The position numbers were made by a program, and so were the translations under genes. From Companilactobacillus nuruki (GTDB lineage Bacteria > Bacillota > Bacilli > Lactobacillales > Lactobacillaceae), in contig NZ_NIPR01000007.1 in NCBI RefSeq assembly GCF_002872255.1, forward strand, positions 1 through 64,000: DNA of 64,000 nucleotides. Direction: 5' to 3'. Positions within the stretch are counted from its first letter, which is position 1. Each line of letters starts with the position of its first letter. The notes under the pieces are model-generated. The model saw nothing but the letters and a program-made list of their open reading frames with translations. It did not search any database and was not told where the DNA came from. Positions 1 to 8,690 of the stretch are shown here, piece after piece.

Positions 1-328
1 TTTAAATAAAAATAATAATGTCGATATTTTGTTATTAAAGTCATAATTATGAAAAAATTCAATGCATAGCACGAGTTTATTATTATTGAACAAATTTATA
101 AATCAATTATTAAGGAAAATAATTTCAAAAAAATAATAATTAAAGTATCGATACTCCTTGATGCATCAGTATTTATAGCCATTTAAAAATAATGAATGAA
201 TAACCTTAAAAAAGTGATTTTTATAAAATATTTGTTAATAACAAATTATAATAAAAGTCTTTTCAGAAAAAGATTTTTTTAAAACCCCTTATGTTATATA
301 CTTTCTATGAACGAAGGGTGGGATTTGT
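1..328. other. AT-rich intergenic region before the first gene
   Basis: No gene is visible in this stretch. It contains a 17-bp palindrome at 230-246 (ATTTGTTA, one base, TAACAAAT) that could bind a regulator. An imperfect hairpin follows at about 254-282 (AGTCTTTT against AAAAAGATT plus a T run) and looks like a weak terminator of something upstream. A TATACT box at 297-302 is the best -10 for the surface-protein gene, but I see no good -35. Confidence 0.4.
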
Positions 329-2800
329 ATGTCTTATTTTTTTAGGAAAATAAATTCTTATAAATTTAATTATCAGTTATTTTTTATGCTAATTAATGTT
401 CTTTTTGGAGGAATAATTTTTTTAAACAGTAATCAAATAATTAAGGCGGATAGTACGACCGATATTCAGAAAATAATGAATATAGATAGTAATTTGACGA
501 CTAATAAAAGTACGACCTTTCAAAATATTGCACCCTTGACGGCCACTATTGGTAACAGCGGAATGGACGGAACTTGTACATGGGACATTGATAGTAATGG
601 TAAGTTGACAATTCATGCTGGAACTTTAAATGATGGTCAAGGAAGCTGGATTTCATATGCTAGTTCAATTACTAGTGTTTATGTTGACCCAGGGGTTAGC
701 ATTTTGGGTACGACCGTAGATAATGGACCTCTTTCAGGATTGACTAATGTTAAAACTATTGATGTTACAAACTTGAATGTTTCTAATGCAACTGGTTTGC
801 AAGCTTTTTTCAAAAATGACTCCAATCTAACTGAAATTGATGGTTTGAATACTTGGAATATTTCAAAGTGTACAAATATTAGCTGGTTATTTTATGGTGA
901 TAGCTTGTTAACTACTATGGATATATCTGGGTTTGATACCTCTAATGTTACAGATATGTCTTATACTCTCAGCGGTCTTAATCTTACAAAGATTGGTTCT
1001 AATCAGATTACAAATTGGGATGTCTCAAAAGTAAATACAATGGGTTATTTATTTTATAATACAATCTTTGATTCGTTGAATTTGAGCAATTGGGATTTTT
1101 CTAGTGTAACTACTATGCCCGGTATGTTTTCAGGTGATGATAACCTTGATAAGGTGAAGAATCTTGCCGATTGGGATACATCAAAAGTAACTAATATGTC
1201 TGCTATGTTCAGTCATACGAAAGAGGACAATCTATCTTTTCTTGAAAATTGGGATGTTTCTAATGTGAAAGATATGAGTTATATGTTTTCAGGGAACTCT
1301 AATTTAACGGGATTAGATATATCTAACTGGAATACAACTAGTTTGTCTAATGCAGGATATATGTTTTATAATTCGCCCTTATTGAATGAGGATAATTTAA
1401 AAGGTTATCAAAATTTGGTAACTAATAAAACCACAAACATGGAAGGTATGTTTAGTTTCACGGGATTCAAGACTATTGATTTATCCAAGTATGATACATC
1501 TAATGTTACGTCATTGAGTTATCTTTTTAATGGGGATAAGAGTTTAAAAAAAATAATTGGTAATTTTAAGACCGGTTCAGTAACTAGCATGGATTATGCA
1601 TTCAGAAATACAAATCTTAGTGATCTTAGTGAATTTAATCTTGCTGACTGGGATACTTCTAAAGTTAAATCAATGAGTTATACTTTTTCTAATACAGGTA
1701 TTCCTGATTTTAGTTTTCTAAAAAGTTGGAAGACTGGTTCTCTTACCAATATGAATACAACATTTTCTGGTATTACTAGTGCAACAACAATTCCTTTGCA
1801 GGATTGGGATGTTTCAAAGGTTACAAGTTTTTCTAATACTTTTTCCAATGCAAAGACATTAACCAGTCTGCCAATAGGGTCTTGGGATACAGCTAGTGCA
1901 AAGAGCATGTCAAATATGTTTACTAATGATGGATCAATTAGTTCATTAGACGTGTCTAGTTGGAACACTTCTAATGTAACTGATTTTAATTCTATATTTA
2001 GTTCAATGACCAATTTGCAAACTTTGGATCTTTCAAATTTTGATACAACTAAGGCAGCAGCAACTGCCGATGCAATCGATGCTACAACGACTAAGGTAAC
2101 TAAAGCTACTAATGTCGATAATATTTTTGCTAATGATACGTCGCTTTGGAAAATAAAACTGGGTCCCAAAGTAGTATTACGAACTACAGCAGGAATTTCT
2201 ACACCTGTTCCTGGAACGGCTATTGCGGGTACGTCTTATAAAGCGGATATTGATAGATGGCAAATTGTTGATGAGACTGATGGAGGTACTGATCATAAGC
2301 CAGTTGGAGATTTGATAACGAATACAGAAATTATGGAAAAATATTCTAAATCTGGAAATTCTGCTACAACCTATGTTTGGCAACAGCAACCTAAGGTCGA
2401 CATCTCTTTGCAAGTACCAGATATAGAATTTGGAAATGTTTCGAATTACTCAGGTTTGGTTCATCGAAAATCAAGTGATCTTTCTATAAAAGTTACTAAT
2501 AATGATTATCCAGTGGCCTCCATCCAATCGACTTTAACTGTCGCAATGGAAAGACCTTTTACTGATACTACAGATTCCACAAAGACTTTAAGTAATGTGC
2601 TGATTTTTAAAGACGATGATAGTAGTAGTACTCTCTCATCAGACCCTACTGAAATCTACGATGGCAAATTCGATTCAGGTACTAATAAATTAAAATGGGA
2701 TAAAAATCATGGAGTTTTGTTAAATATGGATAATGATGTCCAAGCGTCTACAGGTAGATATACAACAACTTTAGATTGGACATTAACAAGCAGTATCTAG
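329..2800 (+). CDS. BspA-like (DUF285 repeat) surface protein with WxL-like C-terminal domain
   Basis: This is a large secreted surface protein of 823 residues. Residues 1-40 form a signal peptide ending in IIKA before Asp41. Residues of about 70-640 are a run of BspA/DUF285 leucine-rich-like repeats built on W-D-x-S-x-V-x-x-M and Y-M-F motifs. In other bacteria such repeats mediate adhesion. The last 135 residues or so resemble a WxL wall-binding domain: an FGN-containing strand, NNDY, a tryptophan in LKWDKN, and a terminal GRYTTTLDWTLTSSI with W817-T-L. There is no LPxTG motif or membrane anchor, so wall attachment through the C-terminal domain is inferred. A GGGTGGG stretch lies before the ATG and a strong hairpin follows the gene. 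The protein shares its N-terminal signature and C-terminal domain with the lectin protein at 47831-49999. The ligand is unknown. Confidence 0.85.
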   Translation: MSYFFRKINSYKFNYQLFFMLINVLFGGIIFLNSNQIIKADSTTDIQKIMNIDSNLTTNKSTTFQNIAPLTATIGNSGMDGTCTWDIDSNGKLTIHAGTLNDGQGSWISYASSITSVYVDPGVSILGTTVDNGPLSGLTNVKTIDVTNLNVSNATGLQAFFKNDSNLTEIDGLNTWNISKCTNISWLFYGDSLLTTMDISGFDTSNVTDMSYTLSGLNLTKIGSNQITNWDVSKVNTMGYLFYNTIFDSLNLSNWDFSSVTTMPGMFSGDDNLDKVKNLADWDTSKVTNMSAMFSHTKEDNLSFLENWDVSNVKDMSYMFSGNSNLTGLDISNWNTTSLSNAGYMFYNSPLLNEDNLKGYQNLVTNKTTNMEGMFSFTGFKTIDLSKYDTSNVTSLSYLFNGDKSLKKIIGNFKTGSVTSMDYAFRNTNLSDLSEFNLADWDTSKVKSMSYTFSNTGIPDFSFLKSWKTGSLTNMNTTFSGITSATTIPLQDWDVSKVTSFSNTFSNAKTLTSLPIGSWDTASAKSMSNMFTNDGSISSLDVSSWNTSNVTDFNSIFSSMTNLQTLDLSNFDTTKAAATADAIDATTTKVTKATNVDNIFANDTSLWKIKLGPKVVLRTTAGISTPVPGTAIAGTSYKADIDRWQIVDETDGGTDHKPVGDLITNTEIMEKYSKSGNSATTYVWQQQPKVDISLQVPDIEFGNVSNYSGLVHRKSSDLSIKVTNNDYPVASIQSTLTVAMERPFTDTTDSTKTLSNVLIFKDDDSSSTLSSDPTEIYDGKFDSGTNKLKWDKNHGVLLNMDNDVQASTGRYTTTLDWTLTSSI

Positions 2801-2832
2801 CAAAGTATTAGAAGAAATTGGGAATAGTGAAA

Positions 2833-2881
2833 TATCAAAAAAATACCAACAGTCCAAATTTGGACCGTTGGTATTTTGATA
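2833..2881 (+). terminator. Rho-independent terminator after the surface-protein gene
   Basis: AAATACCAAC at 2841-2850 pairs with GTTGGTATTT at 2867-2876, with GTCC/GGAC continuing inside. Flanking TATCAAAA and TTTTGATA extend the stem, so it could work in both directions. Confidence 0.85.
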
Positions 2882-2929
2882 CTAGTGAGATATAGTTAAG
2901 GGTAAAGTAAATAATCGAAGGTAAAGCTT

Positions 2930-3193
2930 ATGTCAGAATTAACTAATCTTCCCAATATTGGAAAAGTATTAAACCAACAATTATCAAAGATCGATATTAC
3001 AACCGAAAGTGAACTAAAAAAATTTGGCAGTAAAAGGGTGTTTTTGAAGTTAAAATCATTAAATGCTCCAGATAGATTCTATTGCATTCAAATGCTGTAT
3101 TCATTAGAAGGTGCTATCGAAAATGTTGCCTATACGGAACTTTCAAATGATAAGAAGGCTGAATTGTTGAAATTTTTTAATGAGAATAAATAA
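2930..3193 (+). CDS. Stand-alone TfoX C-terminal-domain protein
   Basis: This 87-residue protein matches the TfoX/Sxy C-terminal domain. It begins with the L-P-N-I-G-K helix-hairpin-helix-like motif and carries the family signatures ELKKFGS, FLKLK and MLYSLEGAIENV. In Proteobacteria full-length TfoX regulates competence. The small Gram-positive versions keep only this C-terminal half, probably a nucleic-acid or protein binding fold, and their function is not established. An AAGG stretch lies about 8 nt before the ATG. The gene stands alone between the surface-protein terminator and genes on the opposite strand. The family call is good; the role is open. Confidence 0.8.
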   Translation: MSELTNLPNIGKVLNQQLSKIDITTESELKKFGSKRVFLKLKSLNAPDRFYCIQMLYSLEGAIENVAYTELSNDKKAELLKFFNENK

Positions 3194-3195
3194 TT

Positions 3196-3402
3196 CTATT
3201 TGGAATTAAATTCTCTTTCGTCAGTGGATTGCATGCTATTTAGTTTTGAATGTGGTGTTAATTTCATACGGTGGGATGCTGAAACTTGACTCACGTCGAT
3301 ATCAGGGTTGTGATGTGGCAAAACAAATAAATCACAAACAATGATCATCATAATAATAAACGTATTTAACTTGATAAGATGCGGATAAGATCGTAGTTTC
3401 AA
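3196..3402 (-). CDS. Small membrane-anchored or secreted protein of unknown function, TTG start
   Basis: This is a 68-residue ORF on the minus strand that starts with TTG. A perfect AAGGAG sits 6 nt before that TTG, which is the main evidence that it is a real gene. The N-terminal half has one hydrophobic segment (about residues 9-28, rich in I, M, V and L). The rest is short, polar and histidine-containing. I recognise no family. It lies 60 nt downstream of the secreted-protein gene at 3463-3918 on the same strand, so the two may share a transcript. Confidence 0.5.
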   Translation of the reverse strand: MKLRSYPHLIKLNTFIIMMIIVCDLFVLPHHNPDIDVSQVSASHRMKLTPHSKLNSMQSTDEREFNSK

Positions 3403-3462
3403 TCAATACTCCTTAAATGTTTTAAAACTAATCATAACAGTTTAGGGTATTTAAGTACCAGA

Positions 3463-3918
3463 TTATTGATTCCAAGTAAAGTCTTTATTATTCAAAAACT
3501 TTGATTTGCCAATATAAGAACCATCACAAAAAATGATGGTAGATAGTCCGTCAAGATAAGTGCTAGAATCAAATTCTTTGAAATGGTCAATAGTTCTTAA
3601 AGAAAATAATTGTACTTGATCAATAATGTCTTGGCGATTATTTAACTTTAATTTTTTGAATTTTGAAGTAACGTAAACTTCGATTTGATTATTTTGAAGG
3701 TATTTAATCCCCTTTATAGACTTAGCCCATTTCTCAGTTTTACTTGTCATCTGCTTATCATATAATTTTTGACTAATGGTTTGATTTATTTTTTTTAATT
3801 CATTGTAATGTTTAGTATATCTATTTTCGGTATTCGCTTGTACTCTTGTTGGACTAATTAGAGTGGTTGGTAGTAGTGATATAAGTATTAATAGCCAAGT
3901 TATAATTCTTTTTATCAT
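3463..3918 (-). CDS. Secreted protein of unknown function
   Basis: This 151-residue protein has a clear signal peptide: MIKR followed by a hydrophobic stretch to about residue 22, with probable cleavage after VQA near residue 28. The mature part is lysine- and asparagine-rich and predicted mixed alpha/beta, with one cysteine (FCDGSY). A TAGGAG ribosome binding site precedes the ATG. I do not recognise a family. It is followed on the same strand by the small TTG-start gene and sits downstream of, but separated by a terminator from, the potassium-channel gene. Confidence 0.6.
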   Translation of the reverse strand: MIKRIITWLLILISLLPTTLISPTRVQANTENRYTKHYNELKKINQTISQKLYDKQMTSKTEKWAKSIKGIKYLQNNQIEVYVTSKFKKLKLNNRQDIIDQVQLFSLRTIDHFKEFDSSTYLDGLSTIIFCDGSYIGKSKFLNNKDFTWNQ

Positions 3919-4235
3919 GTAGGTCTCCTAAATATTTGCACATATTATATCTGATGTTAGTAAGTTAATGCTATTCGAATTTAATATGAAAGAATATTTA
4001 TATATTCAAGATGAAATATAAAGTAGGTGCCATGTAGACATAATCTTTAATCTATTTAAGTAAAATAAAAAATCGTTACTCTTGTGAGTGACGATTTTTT
4101 TGTCAGAAGGATTATTCTTATAGAAAATTTTTACTAATGAGAATTTAGGTTGTATTATTGCATTTTTTGGGTTTCTTCCAACAAATTTATTATATTACTT
4201 CCGAAACATAAATGTATAATAAATTTACATAATTG
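3919..4235. other. Intergenic region
   Basis: Apart from the terminator at 4068-4100 and the presumed promoter of the secreted-protein gene just upstream of its TAGGAG site, I see no gene or repeat here. Confidence 0.5.
4068..4100 (-). terminator. Terminator of the potassium-channel gene
   Basis: AATCGTTACTC and GAGTGACGATT form an 11-bp stem with one wobble around a TT/GT loop. Runs of A and T flank both sides, so on the minus strand it ends in a T-tract downstream of the channel gene. Confidence 0.8.
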
Positions 4236-5015
4236 TTAGATAATTTTATTATCATCCTTAGTCTTCTGTTTTGTTTTCAAATCAATTAAATCTTTACGTA
4301 ATGTGTGATTCTCTTTTTCAAGCGTATCTAGTTTTAATAGTATTTTATCCAGTTTGTCGTCATTTTTGACATTATCCTGATGAGTTACATAGTTGGTGAT
4401 AGTACTGGTTAAGGTACCAATAAAGCCAATACCAACAACCATTAGAGAGATTGCTGCAATTCTTCCAATAAGAGTTTTAGGAGCAACATCACCATAACCA
4501 ACCGTAGAAGCAGTAACAATTGCCCACCAAAATGAATTACTTAAGGAGGCACCTTCAGCAAGTGAATAAGTAATTGCTGCTGTTACTAAAACAATGCCAC
4601 AAATAATGATTAGGTAAATAAAACCATTAATTTTAAGGAATTTTTTAGCATTTTTTTGCAGTTTTCCAGCCGTTCCGACAAACCTGACAAGCGTGAAAAC
4701 TTTTGCAAAGCGAATAATATTTATTATTCTAAAAATTCTAAAAGCATTAAAAATAGTATTAAAAGGGAGAATGGCAAGTAGATCTACAATATTATGTTGA
4801 AAGAATTTTAATTTATTTTTAGCAAGGAATAATCTACCAAAGTAATCGAAGGCAAAGATAATTAAGCAAATAATATCAATTTCAATATATGGTGATCGAG
4901 ATACGTTAAAACCAGGAATATAACTGAGGACAAGAATTACTAAAGATGCCAGCCCAGTTAAAACGATTAATAAATTATAGCTTTCTGAATGTAAAAAATT
5001 ATGAAATTTTCTCAT
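4236..5015 (-). CDS. Voltage-gated-type potassium channel (6TM, TVGYGD filter)
   Basis: This is a 259-residue integral membrane protein of the voltage-gated ion channel superfamily. Several transmembrane segments are followed by an S4-like stretch with regularly spaced arginines (FRIFRIINIIRFAKVFTLVRF, about residues 92-112). The pore helix and K+ selectivity filter TVGYGD lie at residues 171-176, and the last helix leads into a charged coiled coil of about 45 residues that probably tetramerises. The family conducts K+ across the plasma membrane. I chose the ATG at 5015 because AAGG lies 10 nt ahead of it. A TTG three codons upstream would put that site on top of the start codon. The gene is monocistronic. 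Confidence 0.88.
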   Translation of the reverse strand: MRKFHNFLHSESYNLLIVLTGLASLVILVLSYIPGFNVSRSPYIEIDIICLIIFAFDYFGRLFLAKNKLKFFQHNIVDLLAILPFNTIFNAFRIFRIINIIRFAKVFTLVRFVGTAGKLQKNAKKFLKINGFIYLIIICGIVLVTAAITYSLAEGASLSNSFWWAIVTASTVGYGDVAPKTLIGRIAAISLMVVGIGFIGTLTSTITNYVTHQDNVKNDDKLDKILLKLDTLEKENHTLRKDLIDLKTKQKTKDDNKII

Positions 5016-5141
5016 ATTGACCAACCTTAATAAATTGTCTTACTAATTTGTAATATAGCACTAACGGTTGTGTTAGGTGTATTTACAATCACATAAATTT
5101 TTTGAATAATAAAGGATAATAATTTAAGTAGAGGTTTATAT

Positions 5142-5917
5142 ATGCAACAGTTCACACCAAACAATTCAGGCAAGGCGATGAACCGGGAAATGTTTAAGAT
5201 TATTCTAATGGGATTAATGGTTTTAGATCATATAGGGTATTTTATTTCTCCGTATCTGGCTGATTTCTTCCATATTATAACTAGAGTAGTGGCAGTCGGA
5301 TTCGCATACTTAGTAGTAGAAGGATTATATTATACTCGTAGTCGTAAGAAATATTTAGTTCGTTTACTAAGTTGGGGTGGATTTATGGCCCTAGGTAATT
5401 ATTTAATGAATTTATTTGTTTTACGAAAACAGGTTGCAATGTCAATCATCGGAGATAATATTTTTCTAACTTTATTTCTGGGCGCAGTCGTTATTTGTCT
5501 TTGGGATAACAAAAGCAATGATTTTAAAAAACAGAAAATTTTTAAAACTCTGGCAGTTATTTTAATGATTTTCAGTCTAGTTCCCTTATTAGAAGGTAGC
5601 TTTGTTATTGTTCCATTATTACACAATTGAATTATCGAAATTTAAAGCAACGTAATTTTTGGTATTTTATGTTAATGATCACATACGCAATTGTAGAATT
5701 ACCAATGGCCTTGATGATTCCTGATATTAATTTAAAAATGGCTTTTGATAGTATTGCAATGAATGCTAGTGACATTTTCTTTATTTTGATTATCCCGTTG
5801 TTATATTTCTATAATGGAAAAATAGGTAAATGCAGTTCACAAATGAAATACTTGTTCTATTTGTTTTATCCTTTACATTTGTGGCTGATCCATTTAGTGG
5901 CCAATTTTACTTTATAA
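5142..5917 (+). pseudogene. TraX-family membrane protein split by a frameshift
   Basis: Two consecutive reading frames together encode one TraX-like multi-pass membrane protein of about 255 residues, the usual family length. The first frame (5142-5630) carries the N-terminal half, including the family motif LMVLDHIGYF. It stops at VPLLHN*. The second (5627-5917) continues with further transmembrane segments and the typical C-terminal LFYPLHLWLIH. The second frame begins with TTG and has no ribosome binding site, so independent translation is unlikely. The shift lies near 5615-5630. TraX proteins are linked to acyl transfer or acetylation at the membrane. Either the gene is recently dead or there is a sequencing error. 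Confidence 0.75.
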
Positions 5918-5950
5918 AAAAAGCATTAATCTCAAGTAGAAATTAACGCT
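5914..5950 (-). terminator. Minus-strand terminator downstream of the 97-aa gene
   Basis: On the minus strand GCGTTAAT and ATTAATGC pair (one G-U) and are followed at once by six T residues. On the plus strand the stem has a mismatch and no T-run, so it serves the gene at 5981-6274. Confidence 0.6.
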
Positions 5951-5980
5951 CACCTTTATAATTACTTTATTTTTTAAAGT

Positions 5981-6274
5981 TCATAAAAAATTATTCCTGA
6001 GGCGATATTCAGTACCAGCATTAGCTAGCATTTCCTGCCAGGAGGAGAAGACAGTCGATTGTCTAACATGATTTTCCCAGCGTTCAATAGGCAGTCTCTC
6101 AAGGGCATTTTGACTGGTAATACCCAGAGATTCCATGAACTCTTCAATGCAAAAAAATTGTGTATTCTTTTCCATGAATTGGTTTGAAAAATAATGAATA
6201 AATTGAATTTCTTTGAGATCATTTCTAATTCTACATTCTTGTTCGATAAGCTCCAATCTACGATCATTCTGCAT
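5981..6274 (-). CDS. Small cytosolic protein of unknown function (97 aa)
   Basis: This 97-residue soluble, mostly helical protein has charged heptad-like spacing at its N-terminus. The C-terminal half is rich in aromatic and conserved-looking residues (FCIEEFMESLG, RWENHV, SSWQEMLANAG). A good AGGGGA site lies 9 nt before the ATG, and a terminator follows the stop. I recognise no family. The pattern in the C-terminal half is reminiscent of small helical DNA- or protein-binding domains, but I cannot name one. The gene stands alone between TraX and the usp genes. Confidence 0.55.
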   Translation of the reverse strand: MQNDRRLELIEQECRIRNDLKEIQFIHYFSNQFMEKNTQFFCIEEFMESLGITSQNALERLPIERWENHVRQSTVFSSWQEMLANAGTEYRLRNNFL

Positions 6275-6405
6275 AATAACTAATCCCCTAAATTATTTAC
6301 TATTCATTTATCAGTATATCAAATTTTATATTTCAATTAGCTAATAATTATCATAATTTTGCGGAACTTGATAGAATTTAATTAGAGAATATTCTAGGAG
6401 GTCCT

Positions 6406-6837
6406 ATGAAAATGTATAAAAAAATTTTGGTAGCAATCGATGGTAGTCAAAGTTCTTATAATGCGTTAGATGCCGCTTTAAAATTAGCTAAACAATTTGA
6501 TTCTGAATTGTACCTAGTATCAGTGGTCAATACTGCTAATTTACCGATGAATGTGGGTGTTTCATATGCTCCAGGATTGACTAAGGATCTGGAAGATAGT
6601 GCAAGAAAAGATATCAAAAAAGCAACTGACATTGTTTCGCAAACTGATGTGCCTTACAGAGCAGTTTTGTTAGATGGTGAACCAAGGGAAGAATTAACCA
6701 AATTCCCTAAAGAAGAAGGAATTGATTTGATAGTAATGGGTAAGACTGGTACGAGTGCATTTACTAGATTCTTTGTTGGTTCAGTTACCCGTTATGTTTC
6801 TGAGCATACAGATATAAATTTATTAGTAGTTGCTTAA
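6406..6837 (+). CDS. Universal stress protein (UspA family), ATP-binding type
   Basis: This 143-residue UspA-fold protein opens with the typical YKKILVAIDGS strand. It keeps the ATP-binding signature G-K-T-G, nine residues, then G-S-V-T near its C-terminus, which marks the nucleotide-binding Usp subclass. Such proteins dimerise in the cytosol and help cells endure starvation, acid or oxidative stress. An AGGAGGT site precedes two possible ATGs (6406 and 6412). Spacing to the second is closer to optimal, but both give nearly the same protein. It has its own terminator and is followed by a close paralogue, so the pair looks like a tandem duplication. Confidence 0.93.
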   Translation: MKMYKKILVAIDGSQSSYNALDAALKLAKQFDSELYLVSVVNTANLPMNVGVSYAPGLTKDLEDSARKDIKKATDIVSQTDVPYRAVLLDGEPREELTKFPKEEGIDLIVMGKTGTSAFTRFFVGSVTRYVSEHTDINLLVVA

Positions 6838-6866
6838 TAGATGTAATCATTGTTTTAAATAATTAG

Positions 6867-6910
6867 AAAAGTTAGTCCAGTAATCATTGATTATTGAACT
6901 AACTTTTTTT
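6867..6910 (+). terminator. Terminator of the first usp gene
   Basis: AAAAGTTAGT at 6867-6876 pairs with ACTAACTTTT at 6898-6907, with partial pairing inside and a T-run after. Confidence 0.85.
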
Positions 6911-6996
6911 CGTACAGATTGTAAAGTAAATAATAAGTGTAGTTTATTAGAGAACCTGTTAATATCTTGGTGAAATATTAATAGGAGGAATAAAAA

Positions 6997-7422
6997 ATGT
7001 TTGAAAATATTTTAATTGCTCTTGATGGAAGTAAAAACTCGTATGATGCTTTAAATGAGGCACTTATATTAGCAAAAAAATTCAATACAAAATTATATGT
7101 CGTGTCTGTAGTAAATATAGCTAACTTGCCAACAAATGTGGGAGTATCTTATGAACCAAACTTGGAACGAGAATTGAGTCAAGACGCTCAAATAATACTA
7201 AACAATTCCCAAAGAATAATTGAATCACATAAGATTGACTATGAGATGGATTTATTAAGCGGTGAACCTAGAGATGAATTAATTGATTTTGCTAATAGAA
7301 AACAAATTGGTTTGGTTATTTTGGGTAAATCGGGGGTTCATGCTCTGGAAAGATTTTTTGTAGGCTCGGTTACTCGCTATATATCTGAACATTTTAATGG
7401 AAATGTTTTAATCGTTAGTTAA
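6997..7422 (+). CDS. Universal stress protein (UspA family), tandem paralogue
   Basis: This 141-residue UspA-family protein is very similar to its upstream neighbour. They share the SVVN.ANLP.NVGVSYEP block and the C-terminal RFFVGSVTRY.SEH segment. The ATP motif reads G-K-S-G, nine residues, G-S-V-T. TAGGAGG precedes the ATG by about 11 nt. Strong terminators on both sides show that the two copies are transcribed separately, so they may respond to different signals. The conserved middle and divergent ends suggest an old rather than recent duplication. Confidence 0.93.
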   Translation: MFENILIALDGSKNSYDALNEALILAKKFNTKLYVVSVVNIANLPTNVGVSYEPNLERELSQDAQIILNNSQRIIESHKIDYEMDLLSGEPRDELIDFANRKQIGLVILGKSGVHALERFFVGSVTRYISEHFNGNVLIVS

Positions 7423-7429
7423 TAAAGAG

Positions 7430-7477
7430 TGCCTATCCAGTAGCTATTGTAAAATAGTTGCTAGATAGGCATTTTTT
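7430..7477 (+). terminator. Terminator of the second usp gene
   Basis: TGCCTATC and GATAGGCA form the base of a long hairpin, continued by AGTAGCTATT/AATAGTTGCT, with TTTTTT after it. Confidence 0.9.
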
Positions 7478-7501
7478 ATATCATTCTTGTTTATGTAAAA
7501 A

Positions 7502-8020
7502 TTATTTTTGTAACATTTTCTTAACGGACATTTCATTGTGAGCAAGCCAACCACAAGCAGCTGCGGCAATGGCTCCGACCAAATCGTCTAAGAAAACATT
7601 GATTTTTCCAGTTGATTTGTCATTTAATTTTCCTAATATTCCATGTTTTAGTTTATCAACATAACCATAATTGGTAACTGAAACTGATCCATAAAGGCTT
7701 GCTAGCGTGATTGCCAAGTTTTCATCAATACCATAAGTGGATTCGTCAGTTTGCATGATTCGCTGCATAGGTGAGGATAATAGACCTTTCTCTGCTAAGA
7801 CATCTAATTCAATTCCAGTCATAATGGCATTTTGAGCTTCACGTTTATGGAGGACTTTATTGATAGCATAAATTGAAACCTCTTCGTCGAGTCCCTTCAC
7901 ATAGTCTTTTTCCAAAAAAATAACAATTTCCGCGATGTCTTTTAATTCGACACCACGACTTTTCAAATTACGGATAATGTGGTTGTAATATTGTTTATCT
8001 TGTTCTTCATATGATACCAA
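7502..8020 (-). CDS. pgpA: Phosphatidylglycerophosphatase A family protein (YutG-like)
   Basis: This protein resembles the Gram-positive PgpA/YutG group, which in the PgpA family removes the phosphate from phosphatidylglycerophosphate. Visible features are the ELDVLAEKGLL segment, the GIDENLAITLASLYGSVSVTNYGYVDK block and the acidic FLDDLVGAIAAAACGWLAHN C-terminal motif. I place the start at the TTG at 8018-8020. AAAGGAG lies 7 nt before it, and this gives 172 residues. An ATG at 8047 would overlap the upstream gene and has no ribosome binding site. The stop of the HD-domain gene is 13 nt upstream, so the two form an operon. Confidence 0.8.
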   Translation of the reverse strand: MVSYEEQDKQYYNHIIRNLKSRGVELKDIAEIVIFLEKDYVKGLDEEVSIYAINKVLHKREAQNAIMTGIELDVLAEKGLLSSPMQRIMQTDESTYGIDENLAITLASLYGSVSVTNYGYVDKLKHGILGKLNDKSTGKINVFLDDLVGAIAAAACGWLAHNEMSVKKMLQK

Positions 8021-8033
8021 AATATCGCTCCTT

Positions 8034-8690
8034 TTATTTCTCTGCATCCCATTCAGCTTTAAATTCAGCCAAAAAATCGATCATATATTGATGACGATTT
8101 TTAGCAATCTTTTTTGCTGTTTCAGTATTCATCATAGCAGTTAGTTTCAATAATTTCTCGTAGAAGTGATTAATGATTGTTTCATTGCTCAGATTACGAT
8201 ATTCAGATTTGTTCATTTTTTCTCGAGGTCGAATCTCTGGATCGTAGATAGTTTCTGAATTGGCACCGCCATAATAGATAGCACGAGTAATTCCAATTGC
8301 ACCGATGGCATCTAACCGATCAGCGTCTTGAACAATCTGTCCAGCTAGTGATAATTTGGGCGGATTGGCTGATAGCGATTTACTAAATGATAAGTTATGT
8401 GTTATATAAAGTATTTCGGTTATTTGTTCATTAGAGAAGTCTAGCTGGTTTAGAAAATCTTTAATTTCGTTTTCTAGGGTTTGGGGATTGGATACAAGTT
8501 TGTCATCAGCCACATCATGTAAATAGGCAGCGGCAAGTGTTACAAGCGGATCAGCTGGTTCATCTTTTAGAATGTTTTTTACAGTTTTAATAACGCGTTG
8601 GATATGATCAAAGTTATGACCAGTAGCATCATGACTCATTTTTTGGTAAGAAAAATTTTTTATAGACTCAAGTTGTTCTTCATTTGTCAT
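8034..8690 (-). CDS. HD-domain metal-dependent phosphohydrolase
   Basis: This 218-residue HD-superfamily enzyme has the metal-binding pattern in order: H29 in the GHNFDHIQRV helix, H58-D59 in YLHDVADD, and the later Asp in QDADRLDAIGAIG. This layout matches the YedJ/YpgQ-like group, some members of which hydrolyse nucleotides to release pyrophosphate. The substrate here is not shown by the sequence. The protein is cytosolic and lacks transmembrane segments. It is the first gene of a two-gene unit with the PgpA-like phosphatase, 13 nt apart. No functional link between the two is obvious. Confidence 0.85.
   Translation of the reverse strand: MTNEEQLESIKNFSYQKMSHDATGHNFDHIQRVIKTVKNILKDEPADPLVTLAAAYLHDVADDKLVSNPQTLENEIKDFLNQLDFSNEQITEILYITHNLSFSKSLSANPPKLSLAGQIVQDADRLDAIGAIGITRAIYYGGANSETIYDPEIRPREKMNKSEYRNLSNETIINHFYEKLLKLTAMMNTETAKKIAKNRHQYMIDFLAEFKAEWDAEK

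Noticed and set aside
1678-2169. 163-codon open frame on the minus strand
   Set aside because: It lies wholly inside the repeat region of the surface-protein gene in antisense. The biased repeat codons keep the opposite frame open, and no ribosome binding site is present.
5627-5917. Second TraX part as an independent gene
   Set aside because: It has a TTG start without a ribosome binding site, and its content completes the upstream protein, so it is treated as one broken gene.
6025-6267. Alternative 80-codon minus-strand frame
   Set aside because: It overlaps the 97-residue gene, which has the better ribosome binding site and a terminator after its stop.
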